Source of the DNA: Bacillus massilioanorexius
Lineage (GTDB): Bacteria; Bacillota; Bacilli; Bacillales; DSM-1321
DNA length: 39,618 bases
Assembly: GCF_902374955.1 (NCBI RefSeq)
Contig: NZ_CABKRX010000032.1
Location: 1-39,618, forward strand
Direction of reading: 5' to 3'
The notes beneath the pieces are model-generated. The model had not been told where the DNA came from. It did no database searches and saw only the letters and a program-made list of their open reading frames with translations. Positions 1 through 6,424 of the stretch are shown one piece after another. The first letter of the stretch is position 1. Every line of letters begins with the position of its first letter. Made by a program: the position numbers and the translations under genes.

Positions 1-523
1 CCGAATACAATTCCCCAAACACACCTACATACTCTGGAAATACTTGATCCAGCACGGATTGAAACTGTAACTTAGTCTGCACAAACATACCTGTCAAATT
101 CTCGTGCTGTCTCGTCAGATTACGCAGGTTTAAAAGCTGAATGCCTCGCTTTTTATATGGCTGTAAATCCTCTTTGTAATACAGCTCGCAGAGGTGGCGG
201 GCATCGATTATGTCTGTTTTGACTTTACGTAAACTCGAACTTTTCGCTTTGTATGAAATGAGTGGATTCACAATGATTAATAAGTATCCTCTTTTCTCAA
301 AATACTGAACGACAGGCAGATGATAATGCCCCGTAGACTCCAAAACAATGGGTGGTTGTAAGCCTGATAGATCTTCTACTTCTTTGATAAAGGTGTGTAA
401 TTCCTGTAATCCATCCAGTGTATGTGCGACTTTAAAGCTCTTTTTGTAAGGTTTCTTTTTCTCCAAGAACGCTTGAACCTGACTTTCTCCTTTTGCAACA
501 TCCAGACCAATGACTGGATTCAT
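1..523 (-). CDS. IS110-family transposase, N-terminal part
   Basis: Reading leftward from the ATG at 523 (Shine-Dalgarno GAGGAGGAGAT just upstream), 174 codons are open to the window edge, so the C-terminal transposase_20 domain is missing. The protein starts MNPVIGLDVAKGES. It shows the DEDD-type RuvC-like residues of the family: D8 in GLDVAKG, E in VLESTGHYH (about residue 60-65), and the KTDxxDARHL block near residue 100. These elements move by RNA-guided recombination without a DDE fold. No lesion is seen in the visible part. Family assignment is firm; activity of the copy cannot be judged. Confidence 0.9.
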   Translation of the reverse strand, partial: MNPVIGLDVAKGESQVQAFLEKKKPYKKSFKVAHTLDGLQELHTFIKEVEDLSGLQPPIVLESTGHYHLPVVQYFEKRGYLLIIVNPLISYKAKSSSLRKVKTDIIDARHLCELYYKEDLQPYKKRGIQLLNLRNLTRQHENLTGMFVQTKLQFQSVLDQVFPEYVGVFGELYS

Positions 524-735
524 GATATCTCCTCCTCATCAATGAATTAGCTGGTAACCCCTAAATGGCTCCTTATAGTGTCATAGCTTCGCTTGTTATA
601 CGAGATCTAAGTCCCAACCAGCTTCAATCATGTTTCTATAAGTAGGGGGCGAACGGTTTAGTTGACGGGGTCAAACCCCACGAGCAGGGACGTTCTACCC
701 CAGCTACCTCTAGTATTCTAGACCCCAATTAAAAA
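1..735 (-). mobile_element. IS110-family insertion sequence, partial (runs off left edge)
   Basis: The 5' part of an IS110-type recombinase reads leftward off the window. About 210 bases of non-coding DNA rich in GC palindromes (roughly 524-735) precede it. IS110-group elements carry a bridge RNA in the non-coding end upstream of the recombinase, so this stretch is the expected place for one. That role is inferred; no covariation was tested. The outer boundary is not fixed, because IS110 elements lack clear terminal inverted repeats. The octamer GGTCAACC occurs twice at 737-761 as a direct repeat just outside my tentative end. Confidence 0.7.
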
Positions 736-770
736 GGTCAACCAATTAACTTGGTCAACCTTATAATACG

Positions 771-787
771 AAAGGAGTAGGATAGTT
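771..787. repeat. Short direct repeat, copy 1 (copy 2 at 1263-1280)
   Basis: AAAGGAGTAGGATAGTT occurs here and again, with one extra G, at 1263-1280. Both copies resemble strong ribosome binding sites but no convincing start codon follows. They bracket the small gene at 903-1172 and may be remnants of a local duplication. Confidence 0.45.
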
Positions 788-902
788 CAACATTAGTTTA
801 CCGAGAATTTACAAAATGTTACAATCTAAGTGGTTCTGCATGCCCTCATCTTTATATTCAAATAAATAAAGCTGTATCTAAGAAAGCTAGGAGAAGCTCA
901 AA

Positions 903-1172
903 ATGTTATTTATCTGCTATTTGTCCTTTTTATGCTTATTTATTTTTATTCTTTTTAGTCAGAATACCAAGCGGTGGATTAAAGTTATTTTAGGTATTAT
1001 TGAAATTGTACTCTTTACTCTATACTTAAATGTTATTAGAAATAGTGATTTGGAGCCTAAAATGGAACTTTATGAATATCATCCTAATAAAGGAGATTAT
1101 ATTGAAACCCCATTTATAAATACGGATATAGATCCTTTTCTTCCATTCTTTCCTTTTTTATGTTTATTTTAA
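903..1172 (+). CDS. Small membrane protein, unknown function
   Basis: 89 codons starting at ATG 903, with AGGAGA 8-11 bases upstream. The first 22 residues and residues 25-45 are strongly hydrophobic, suggesting two membrane segments. Next comes a polar stretch (roughly 48-75) containing YEYHPNKGDY, and the end is again hydrophobic (FLPFFPFLCLF). I do not recognise the family. In the frame that takes over after the stop, an open stretch at about 1180-1269 reads like coding sequence (EIRKEKTILIGARVEDEVVV). The gene may therefore once have been longer, or a neighbour has decayed. Confidence 0.5.
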   Translation: MLFICYLSFLCLFIFILFSQNTKRWIKVILGIIEIVLFTLYLNVIRNSDLEPKMELYEYHPNKGDYIETPFINTDIDPFLPFFPFLCLF

Positions 1173-1325
1173 ATGGATAAGAAATACGCAAAGAAAAGAC
1201 GATATTAATAGGTGCTAGAGTTGAAGATGAGGTAGTCGTTTTAACAGTCTTTTTTGGGAACAAAAGGGAGTAGGATAGTTGAATAAGAAGTTAATATTTA
1301 GCAAAATAGATTAATGAGAATTTCT

Positions 1326-1460
1326 ATGGGGAGAGGTTGGCTTCTAATAATAGAGTTGTTTGGTATTGATTCTAATGTTAGAAAAGTTAAGAATCAAAAT
1401 GTAGAAATTATTGAATTATTAAAGCAATTGGATAATCTTTCGTTGCCATTAGCCTTCTGA
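1326..1460 (+). CDS. Possible small protein of 44 residues, unknown
   Basis: An ATG-initiated frame encodes MGRGWLLIIELFGIDSNV and continues through a helical, charged stretch with NQNVEIIELLKQLDNL, ending LPLAF. The composition looks like real protein (amphipathic helix, Glu/Lys-rich). However, the ribosome binding site is weak and the surroundings hold decayed genes, so it could be a fragment of a larger gene. No homologue is recognised. Confidence 0.3.
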   Translation: MGRGWLLIIELFGIDSNVRKVKNQNVEIIELLKQLDNLSLPLAF

Positions 1461-1481
1461 GCCCAGCCTTTGAACTGCGCT

Positions 1482-1515
1482 TTAAAAGACAAAGCCACGC
1501 AATTGCTGCGTGGCT
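1482..1515 (-). terminator. Rho-independent terminator for the minus-strand gene fragment to its right
   Basis: A 9-bp stem (AGCCACGCA / TGCGTGGCT, loop ATTGC) is followed on the minus strand by TTGTCTTTT. It sits 7 bases past the stop of the 1522-1756 gene. Confidence 0.7.
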
Positions 1516-1521
1516 CTGTAG

Positions 1522-1756
1522 TTAACGATCTACTACCTTCAGGGTAAATTTTTCCCATTTATCTGTATTGAAATGTATTTCTTTATAACCGCCTGCAGGG
1601 GAGCTTTCAGAAAATAATTCTGTTTTTGTAAACTGAAAGAAATAATAGTAGCTCCCACCAAGTAAAAGTACAGTAATGAATACACCAATCAATATCCACG
1701 AAATAAAATCCGATATTCTTTTTTCTTTTATATTCGTTCCCTCTTTTTTCCATCAT
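1522..1756 (-). pseudogene. Small membrane protein, frameshifted near its start
   Basis: The only good start (ATG at 1756, upstream GAAGGG) opens a frame that leaves the true coding frame within about 8 codons, at a run of A/G (GGAAAAAAGAGGG). The true frame reads a charged N-terminus (NIKEKRISDF), one membrane helix (ISWILIGVFITVLLLGG), then an extracellular stretch with SPAGGYKEIHFNTD, ending KVVDR. The span is 235 bases, so one base is missing or extra. The lesion lies in a homopolymer, so it may be real or a sequencing slip. Known families with a helix plus an SPxGxY motif include DUF5412-like proteins, but I am not sure of the match. Confidence 0.5.
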
Positions 1757-1825
1757 GATTTTCCCTTCTAGGTAATGAATAGGACCATCTTAATGAATAA
1801 CAACTCGATAGTTCTTTGTTAGTTA

Positions 1826-2092
1826 TTATTTTGTGTTTTCGCATGCAGACACAACTCCATTTAGAAATTGTTCAAAACAATCATACTTTTTTATATAGTC
1901 TGATTCATCGAGCGTTTCAGCAGTTAGATATTCCAGTTCAAAAGTCACTTTCTGCAATTCATCAAATTCTTTAGTCAACTTCTTTTCTTTGATATCATCT
2001 TCAAAGTAGTTGATATAATGTACTATTGGCAACAGCACAAAAGAATCGGCAAACTTATCGAAGGATGCATATCCCGATTTTTTGCCCTGGAT
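1826..2092 (-). pseudogene. C-terminal fragment of an unknown acidic protein
   Basis: 89 codons are open from just after a TAA at 2093-2095, but no ATG with a ribosome binding site is present. The only candidate start is a GTG at 2038 inside a continuous protein-like sequence (SFDKFADSFVLLPIVHY before and across it). The residues are amphipathic and acidic (FEDDIKEKKLTKEFDELQKV) and end ENTK. This looks like the 3' end of a longer gene that lost its front. Function unknown. From 2093 to 2380 I see nothing else except AT-rich spacer. Confidence 0.45.
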
Positions 2093-2380
2093 TTATGTCA
2101 CTTAAACAAAACGTGACATTTTTTTGTTGCAGTTTAGTTTCCAACTCTATTTGTTCTATACAGTGGAATATCCCCACTTCGTTTTTGTTTTACAAATTAA
2201 CGTATATGGTGAGTATCATTATAGAGAATTTCATATAAAGAGGATAATTTAAGTAAAAGAAAGAATAGTTATATATGTTAAAGAGTATAATGCTGTCAAT
2301 CGTATGAAATATCAATGAGGCGGAATGGTACGGTGCAATTGTTATAAAGTAAATTTGCTTTTCATTAGGAGAATACTAGA

Positions 2381-3145
2381 ATGGAAGATTTAAATGTATA
2401 TACTATTTTAATTTTAGTTTTGTTCGGTTTTCTAGCTGCTTTTATCGATTCAGTAGTTGGTGGTGGAGGCTTAATTTCCATTCCTGCTTTACTATTTACA
2501 GGGCTGCCTCCAGCGACTGCAATTGCTACGAATAAATTGGCTAGCACGATGGGATCTTTAACGAGTACAATAACGTTTGTCAAATCAGGAAAAGTGAACT
2601 TTCGTTTAGTGAGTAAATTGTTTCCCATTGTTTTTGTAGGCTCGATTTTGGGGGCTTGGATGGTTAGATATGTGCCAAATGAAATTTTAAAGCCATTAAT
2701 TATTGTGCTATTAATAGTAGTAGCGATATATACAATCTTTAAAAAGGACTGGGGAAGCACATCTACTTATCAAAAGCTGTCTCTTATAAAAGTCAGTATT
2801 TTTGCTATTGTTATGTTTATTATTGGGTTTTATGATGGTTTTTTTGGCGCAGGTACCGGATCATTTATCTTATTTGCATTCCTACTTATTGGATTTGATT
2901 TTATTCAATCTGCTGGTAATGCTAAGTTTTTAAATTTTGGAAGTAATATAGCCGCATTGATTCTGTTTATTATTATAGGAGAAGTTAATTTTTATTACGG
3001 AATTCCAATGGGTATTTCTATGATAATAGGAGCTATTGTAGGTTCTCATTTTGCTATAAAAAAAGGTGCCAAATACGTTCGGTTTTTATTTATTTTAGTA
3101 ACACTTTTCTTAATAAGTAAAATTGCATTGGATTATCTGATGTAA
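2381..3145 (+). CDS. TSUP (TauE/SafE) family membrane transporter
   Basis: 254 residues from ATG 2381, preceded by TTAGGAGA. The protein is almost wholly hydrophobic, with about eight membrane helices in two repeated halves. The N-terminal half has the family signature AAFIDSVVGGGGLISIP, and the second half carries its counterpart GFYDGFFGAGTGSFI. Members export or import organosulfur or sulfur oxyanion compounds (sulfite, sulfoacetate and similar) across the plasma membrane. The actual substrate cannot be read from the sequence. It stands alone, closed by the strong terminator that follows. Confidence 0.88.
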   Translation: MEDLNVYTILILVLFGFLAAFIDSVVGGGGLISIPALLFTGLPPATAIATNKLASTMGSLTSTITFVKSGKVNFRLVSKLFPIVFVGSILGAWMVRYVPNEILKPLIIVLLIVVAIYTIFKKDWGSTSTYQKLSLIKVSIFAIVMFIIGFYDGFFGAGTGSFILFAFLLIGFDFIQSAGNAKFLNFGSNIAALILFIIIGEVNFYYGIPMGISMIIGAIVGSHFAIKKGAKYVRFLFILVTLFLISKIALDYLM

Positions 3146-3150
3146 GTGTA

Positions 3151-3206
3151 CCTTATCTTCAAAAAAGACATTAGTTAATATACTAATGTCTTTTTTGAAG
3201 ATAAGG
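3151..3206. terminator. Very long bidirectional terminator
   Basis: Two perfectly complementary 25-base arms (3151-3175 and 3182-3206) flank a 6-base loop. Six A and six T residues inside the arms provide a U-tract whichever strand is transcribed. It ends the TSUP gene 6 bases after its stop and would block read-through from the right. Confidence 0.85.
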
Positions 3207-3218
3207 AAGTATAGATCT

Positions 3219-3580
3219 GGACCAAGACATCTGTCTAACCTAATACCTGCTATGCTCGGCTATATGCTGTTCCTTTTCGGAAGGAACAATCTATTGTATA
3301 GTCTAGCTGCAGTGGTTAGCTCATCGAGATCATAAGCCAATCTGTCCAGAATTATAAAAATCACCCTTCTGACCAGCTCTTCGTCTTATGCTGGTCGGAG
3401 TCCTACGGGATATAGGTCACAAAGGCAAGGCCACTGTTGTTGCCCCGCCTTTGTTCATTATTTTCAATTCCACATGTCTCCTTTTGGAGTAGAAGCATAC
3501 CATGGAATGAAACTGTAAATGGATTTACAATTTCACTAAGATAATAGCTATACCCAAATGGAATGGTAAAATTTTTAAAA
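3219..3580. repeat. Structured non-coding repeat element, long copy
   Basis: About 360 bases without a coding frame but full of stems: GTTCCTT/AAGGAAC (near 3270-3287), GACCAGC/GCTGGTC (near 3370-3397), AAAGGC/GCCTTT (near 3421-3452) and a near-perfect 13-bp stem around 3508-3535. Its two ends recur at 32429-32512. The left 32 bases match 28 of 32, and the right part (AGCTATACC, then GGTA) is recognisably similar, while the interior is missing there. On the minus strand it lies directly after dps. Possible readings are a remnant of an insertion-sequence end with its guide RNA, a MITE-like element, or an unknown structured RNA. Confidence 0.5.
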
Positions 3581-3587
3581 AACTTTT

Positions 3588-4025
3588 TTATCCTAAGTAT
3601 GCTTTAAGCATCCACATATTTTTCTCTAGAGTTGCTTTTATTTCTAAGAATAGATCAGCTGTTTCCTCATCATTATTGTCTTCAGCTACTGTTAAAAGTG
3701 TATCAATGTCTTTTGCGATATTTGAAAAGTCATTAAGTATCACTTGTACCATTTCATTTGCATTCTCTGAGTTGTTCGCTTCTTTAATAGTAGCAATTTC
3801 TAACACTTCTTTTAATGTAGCAACGGGTTGACCGTTAATTGTAAGTAGACGTTCTGCAATTTCGTCAATATAAGTTGAAGCATCTGTATAAAACTCTTCA
3901 AATTTTTCGTGTAATGTAAAGAAGTTTGGCCCTTTTACATACCAATGAAAATTATGAAGTTTCGTATATAGTAAAGTCCAGTCCGCAACTTGTTTATTCA
4001 TTAATGTGTGTAATTGATTATTCAT
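3588..4025 (-). CDS. dps: Dps family mini-ferritin
   Basis: 145 residues, with an AGGAGG-like site (TTTGGAGGAA) before ATG 4025. The ferroxidase residues seen in Listeria Dps are present with an offset of four: H27 (NFHWYVKG), H39 (LHEKF), E43, D54 and E58 (YIDEIAERL). Dps dodecamers oxidise Fe(II) with hydrogen peroxide, store iron and protect DNA in the cytoplasm. The neighbour ahpC, 50 bases upstream in the same orientation, also consumes peroxide, so the two probably share the PerR-like control region and are co-transcribed. Confidence 0.92.
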   Translation of the reverse strand: MNNQLHTLMNKQVADWTLLYTKLHNFHWYVKGPNFFTLHEKFEEFYTDASTYIDEIAERLLTINGQPVATLKEVLEIATIKEANNSENANEMVQVILNDFSNIAKDIDTLLTVAEDNNDEETADLFLEIKATLEKNMWMLKAYLG

Positions 4026-4075
4026 TTAAATTCCTCCAAAAAGTATAATTTTTAATAATTGTGTTCCATTTTCTT

Positions 4076-4639
4076 TTAAATCTTGCCGACCAAATCTAAG
4101 CTAGGTTCTAGCGTTTCTTCACCTGGGTTCCATTTTGCAGGACAAACTTTATCTCCATGTGCTTCTACAAATTGTGCAGCTTGAACTTTGCGAACTAATT
4201 CTTCGGCATTTCTTCCTATACCCATATCATTGATCTTGTAAACTTTAATAATTCCATCTGGGTTTACAATGAAAGTACCTCTTAGGGCAACACCCTCAGG
4301 TTCTACTAATACGCCAAATTGCTTCGATAGAGCTTGTGAGGGATCGGCTAGCATAGGATATTCAGTTTTAGCTATAGTATCAGTAGCATCCGCCCAAGCT
4401 TTATGTACGAAGTGGCTATCTGTTGATACGGAATAGACTTCGCAATTTATTTCTTTTAATGTTTCATAATGATCTTGTACATCAACTAGTTCTGTCGGAC
4501 ATACGAATGAAAAATCCGATGGATAGAAAAAGAATATAGACCATTTCCCTTTTATATCGTTTAATGAAATCTCTTTAAATTCGCCAGCGTGATATGCTTG
4601 AACGCGAAAATCTTTCACGGCTTTATTAATAAATGACAT
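4076..4639 (-). CDS. ahpC: Alkyl hydroperoxide reductase subunit C (2-Cys peroxiredoxin)
   Basis: 187 residues, the usual AhpC length. The peroxidatic Cys47 lies in FVCPTEL after YPSDFS, and the resolving Cys166 lies in DKVCPAKW. LRGTFIVNP supplies the active-site Arg. It reduces hydrogen peroxide and organic hydroperoxides and normally takes electrons from AhpF. No ahpF lies next to it here, so reduction must come from elsewhere (AhpF at another locus or the thioredoxin system). The start at 4639 has GGGAGGTC upstream. A PerR-like box lies 36-50 bases before the start. Confidence 0.94.
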   Translation of the reverse strand: MSFINKAVKDFRVQAYHAGEFKEISLNDIKGKWSIFFFYPSDFSFVCPTELVDVQDHYETLKEINCEVYSVSTDSHFVHKAWADATDTIAKTEYPMLADPSQALSKQFGVLVEPEGVALRGTFIVNPDGIIKVYKINDMGIGRNAEELVRKVQAAQFVEAHGDKVCPAKWNPGEETLEPSLDLVGKI

Positions 4640-4674
4640 TATGTTATGACCTCCCGTTGTATGAAGTATATTAT

Positions 4675-4689
4675 TTATAATAATTCTTA
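4675..4689 (-). promoter_or_regulatory. PerR-like box upstream of ahpC-dps
   Basis: TTATAATAATTCTTA matches the Bacillus PerR consensus TTATAATnATTATAA at 12 of 14 defined positions. It lies 36 bases upstream of the ahpC start, the expected place for peroxide-derepressed control. Confidence 0.6.
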
Positions 4690-4714
4690 ACTAGTAATAA
4701 GTCAAATATATTTT

Positions 4715-4729
4715 TTGTAATAATTATCA
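4715..4729. promoter_or_regulatory. Second Fur/PerR-type box
   Basis: TTGTAATAATTATCA differs from the PerR consensus at two positions and also resembles Fur 7-1-7 sites. It probably extends the control region of ahpC. Confidence 0.45.
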
Positions 4730-4781
4730 TTTTCATAAAAAGTTCAAAAGGATGATTTTTTATATTAAATAGCATAATTAT

Positions 4782-4796
4782 TGATAATTATTATAG
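4782..4796. promoter_or_regulatory. Third box, closest to the Fur consensus
   Basis: TGATAATTATTATAG matches TGATAATnATTATCA at 12 of 14 defined positions. A separate 11-bp inverted repeat (ATTCTCATTTA / TAAATGAGAAT) follows at 4833-4861. It has no T-run on the 3' side, so it is more like an operator than a terminator. Between 4862 and 5090 I see only AT-rich spacer. Confidence 0.45.
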
Positions 4797-5090
4797 AAAA
4801 AGAATCATACGGAAATAAAGTATGGTTTTTTTATTCTCATTTAAATAAAATAAATGAGAATTCGGAAGGAGATATAGTCATTTAATTTGTTTGGAAATCG
4901 CCGAAAGCGAGTATTTTGTAGCTGAACTGAATCTATTCTTATGACTTGTAAAAGGTAACAAAAGAAAACAGTCATATTAAAACATGGACCGTTAAGATAT
5001 TTAAGTTTTTCTTAAGGTTTTCTTTTATTTCTCTTTATAGTCGGTCTATAAAATAATTTTATACAAACTGATTTATAGGGGCGATGATAA

Positions 5091-5475
5091 ATGAAGAGAA
5101 AGGATGTTGTCATATGCTTGTTTATAACAATTGTTGTCCGTTTTTGGGGCTTTCAAAAATATCATATCCAATGCTCTAAAATATGGCATGGATGGGAAAG
5201 ACATTTTGGTCATTATTAACCGAGAAGGTCATTATGCGGCAGTAGATATTATTAATTATGGAGATCCTATTCCTGAGGCTGCGATTCCATTATTATTTGA
5301 TAGACTTTATCGAGTGGAAACTTCCAGATCTTCTGAAACTGGAGGTACAGGACTGGGATTAGCTATAGCTAAAGGAATTGTCGAATCACATCATGGCTCT
5401 ATAAAAGTGGCTAGCAATCAACAAAGGACTAGCTTTAAAGTGCTACTACCTCTTGTACAAAGCGTTCAAGAATAA
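5091..5475 (+). pseudogene. Sensor histidine kinase with internal deletion
   Basis: A plausible gene start survives (ATG 5091 after AGGGGCGATG), giving MKRKDVVICLFITIVVRFWG, the beginning of a first membrane helix. After about 15-20 codons the frame breaks. Only the C-terminal ATPase domain follows in another frame: N box NIISNALKYG, G1-like YGDPIPE, F box LFDRLYRVE, G2 GGTGLGLAIAKGIVESHHG. Sensor, second helix and DHp domain with the phospho-His are gone, and no response regulator gene remains beside it. The ATPase part resembles VanS/PhoR-type kinases. It cannot signal. Confidence 0.7.
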
Positions 5476-5550
5476 GGAGATCTATTTTTTATATAGTAAG
5501 TGTGAGCTTAAGCATACTCATTAAAAAAATCATTCAAGATAAAGCATAGG

Positions 5551-5597
5551 GGCGTTTAAAAGCTGATTATAAAATCACTTTTGAACGCCTCTTTTTT
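5551..5597 (+). terminator. Terminator after the kinase remnant
   Basis: An 18-base imperfect stem (GGCGTTTAAAAG... / ...CTTTTGAACGCC, 5551-5568 and 5573-5590) is followed by CTTTTTTATG. Confidence 0.8.
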
Positions 5598-5718
5598 ATG
5601 CAAATCAGCTTTTTTCCTAAAGAAAGAATAGCTCTTGGTTGGAAAGAAAAAATAATTGATAAAGATAAATAGAATGGTAATTTTTAAAGAGTAATGAGAA
5701 TAAACTGAAAAATCTTTC

Positions 5719-5747
5719 TTGACACGAAATAAAAATCGTTTTATATT
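5719..5747 (+). promoter_or_regulatory. Sigma-A promoter of the MarR-DHA2 operon
   Basis: TTGACA (5719-5724), a 17-base spacer and TATATT (5742-5747). The transcript would start near 5754, directly before the large palindrome. Confidence 0.75.
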
Positions 5748-5762
5748 GTTCATCATCCAAAT

Positions 5763-5808
5763 AATTAACTTCTTAATTATTTAGTATTGAATTATTAAGT
5801 AGTTAATT
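5763..5808. promoter_or_regulatory. Large palindromic operator, probably for the MarR regulator
   Basis: The arms AATTAACTTCTTAATTATT and AATTATTAAGTAGTTAATT are complementary at 17 of 19 positions around an 8-base centre. Each arm contains TTAATT-type half sites typical of MarR-family operators. It lies just downstream of the -10 box, so a bound repressor would block transcription. Autoregulation is inferred. Confidence 0.6.
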
Positions 5809-5829
5809 ATTTTGTTGCTTTTTTTTACA

Positions 5830-5949
5830 AAGACTCTGTTTAAGGTGATTGCTGAAAATGTCTGTTTTCTTACTTACAAATGTTAGCTGTTGGGGTTTAC
5901 TCGAATGGCTATTCCAACAGAAGTCGGTATGAAAGTGTAACAGAGTCTT
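5830..5949. mobile_element. MITE-like element in the 5' leader
   Basis: A 120-base unit bounded by perfect 11-bp inverted ends, AAGACTCTGTT and AACAGAGTCTT, with no coding frame. It sits between the operator and the ribosome binding site of the MarR gene and would be transcribed as leader RNA. No target duplication is obvious. It could instead be a long stem-loop leader. Confidence 0.45.
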
Positions 5950-5974
5950 AACTAAAGGAAGGAGAAAGTGATTA

Positions 5975-6394
5975 TTGGCTAAAAATGAAGAATTATTCGA
6001 GGTTACTACCATGTTTCAGATGTTCCTAAAGGGAATAGCGCGAGAGTGGAATAGTAAAGGCTATAAATTAAATCCCAATCAATTCAAGGTACTGAAAATT
6101 CTAATGAATTCTGGGCCACAAAAAGTATCAAACCTTGCAGATGCACTTTGTATATCCTCGGCTGCAGTAACGGGGATAACAGATCAGCTATTAGAAGATG
6201 GCTACGTAAAAAAAGAACGGGGAGAAAATGATCGAAGAGTTGTAAATATTACTCTTACAGAAAAAGGAAAAGCTGAAGCTGAGTATCTCCAAAAGATTCA
6301 AAATGAAAATCTTAAAGCACGTTTCGATGTTCTTCCTGATGAAGAAATACAAAATTTAAAACGAATTTTATCTTTGTTAAATTCGAGTTTATAA
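5975..6394 (+). CDS. MarR family transcriptional regulator
   Basis: 139 residues starting at TTG 5975 behind GGAAGGAGA. The winged helix-turn-helix covers about residues 30-100: the recognition part is VSNLADALCISSAAVTGITDQLLEDGYVKKE and the wing is RGENDRRVVNITLT, including the family D-x-R-x-x. MarR dimers repress efflux or stress genes until a ligand binds. The gene is followed after 30 bases by the efflux pump, so it most likely controls that pump and itself through the palindrome at 5763-5808. Confidence 0.88.
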   Translation: MAKNEELFEVTTMFQMFLKGIAREWNSKGYKLNPNQFKVLKILMNSGPQKVSNLADALCISSAAVTGITDQLLEDGYVKKERGENDRRVVNITLTEKGKAEAEYLQKIQNENLKARFDVLPDEEIQNLKRILSLLNSSL

Positions 6395-6424
6395 GAATAC
6401 GTTAGGGAGAGTGGGGAAATAAGA

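Noticed and set aside
2026..2238. Plus-strand 70-codon frame
   Set aside because: No ribosome site, overlaps the minus-strand gene remnant, Cys/Phe-rich composition typical of chance translation.
4833..4861. Terminator at the ATTCTCATTTA inverted repeat
   Set aside because: The T-run lies on the 5' side, not after the stem, on the plus strand, and an A-run follows on the minus strand.
5556..6012. Minus-strand frames across the MarR promoter region
   Set aside because: They cover the terminator, promoter, operator and inverted-end element, and have chance-like composition.
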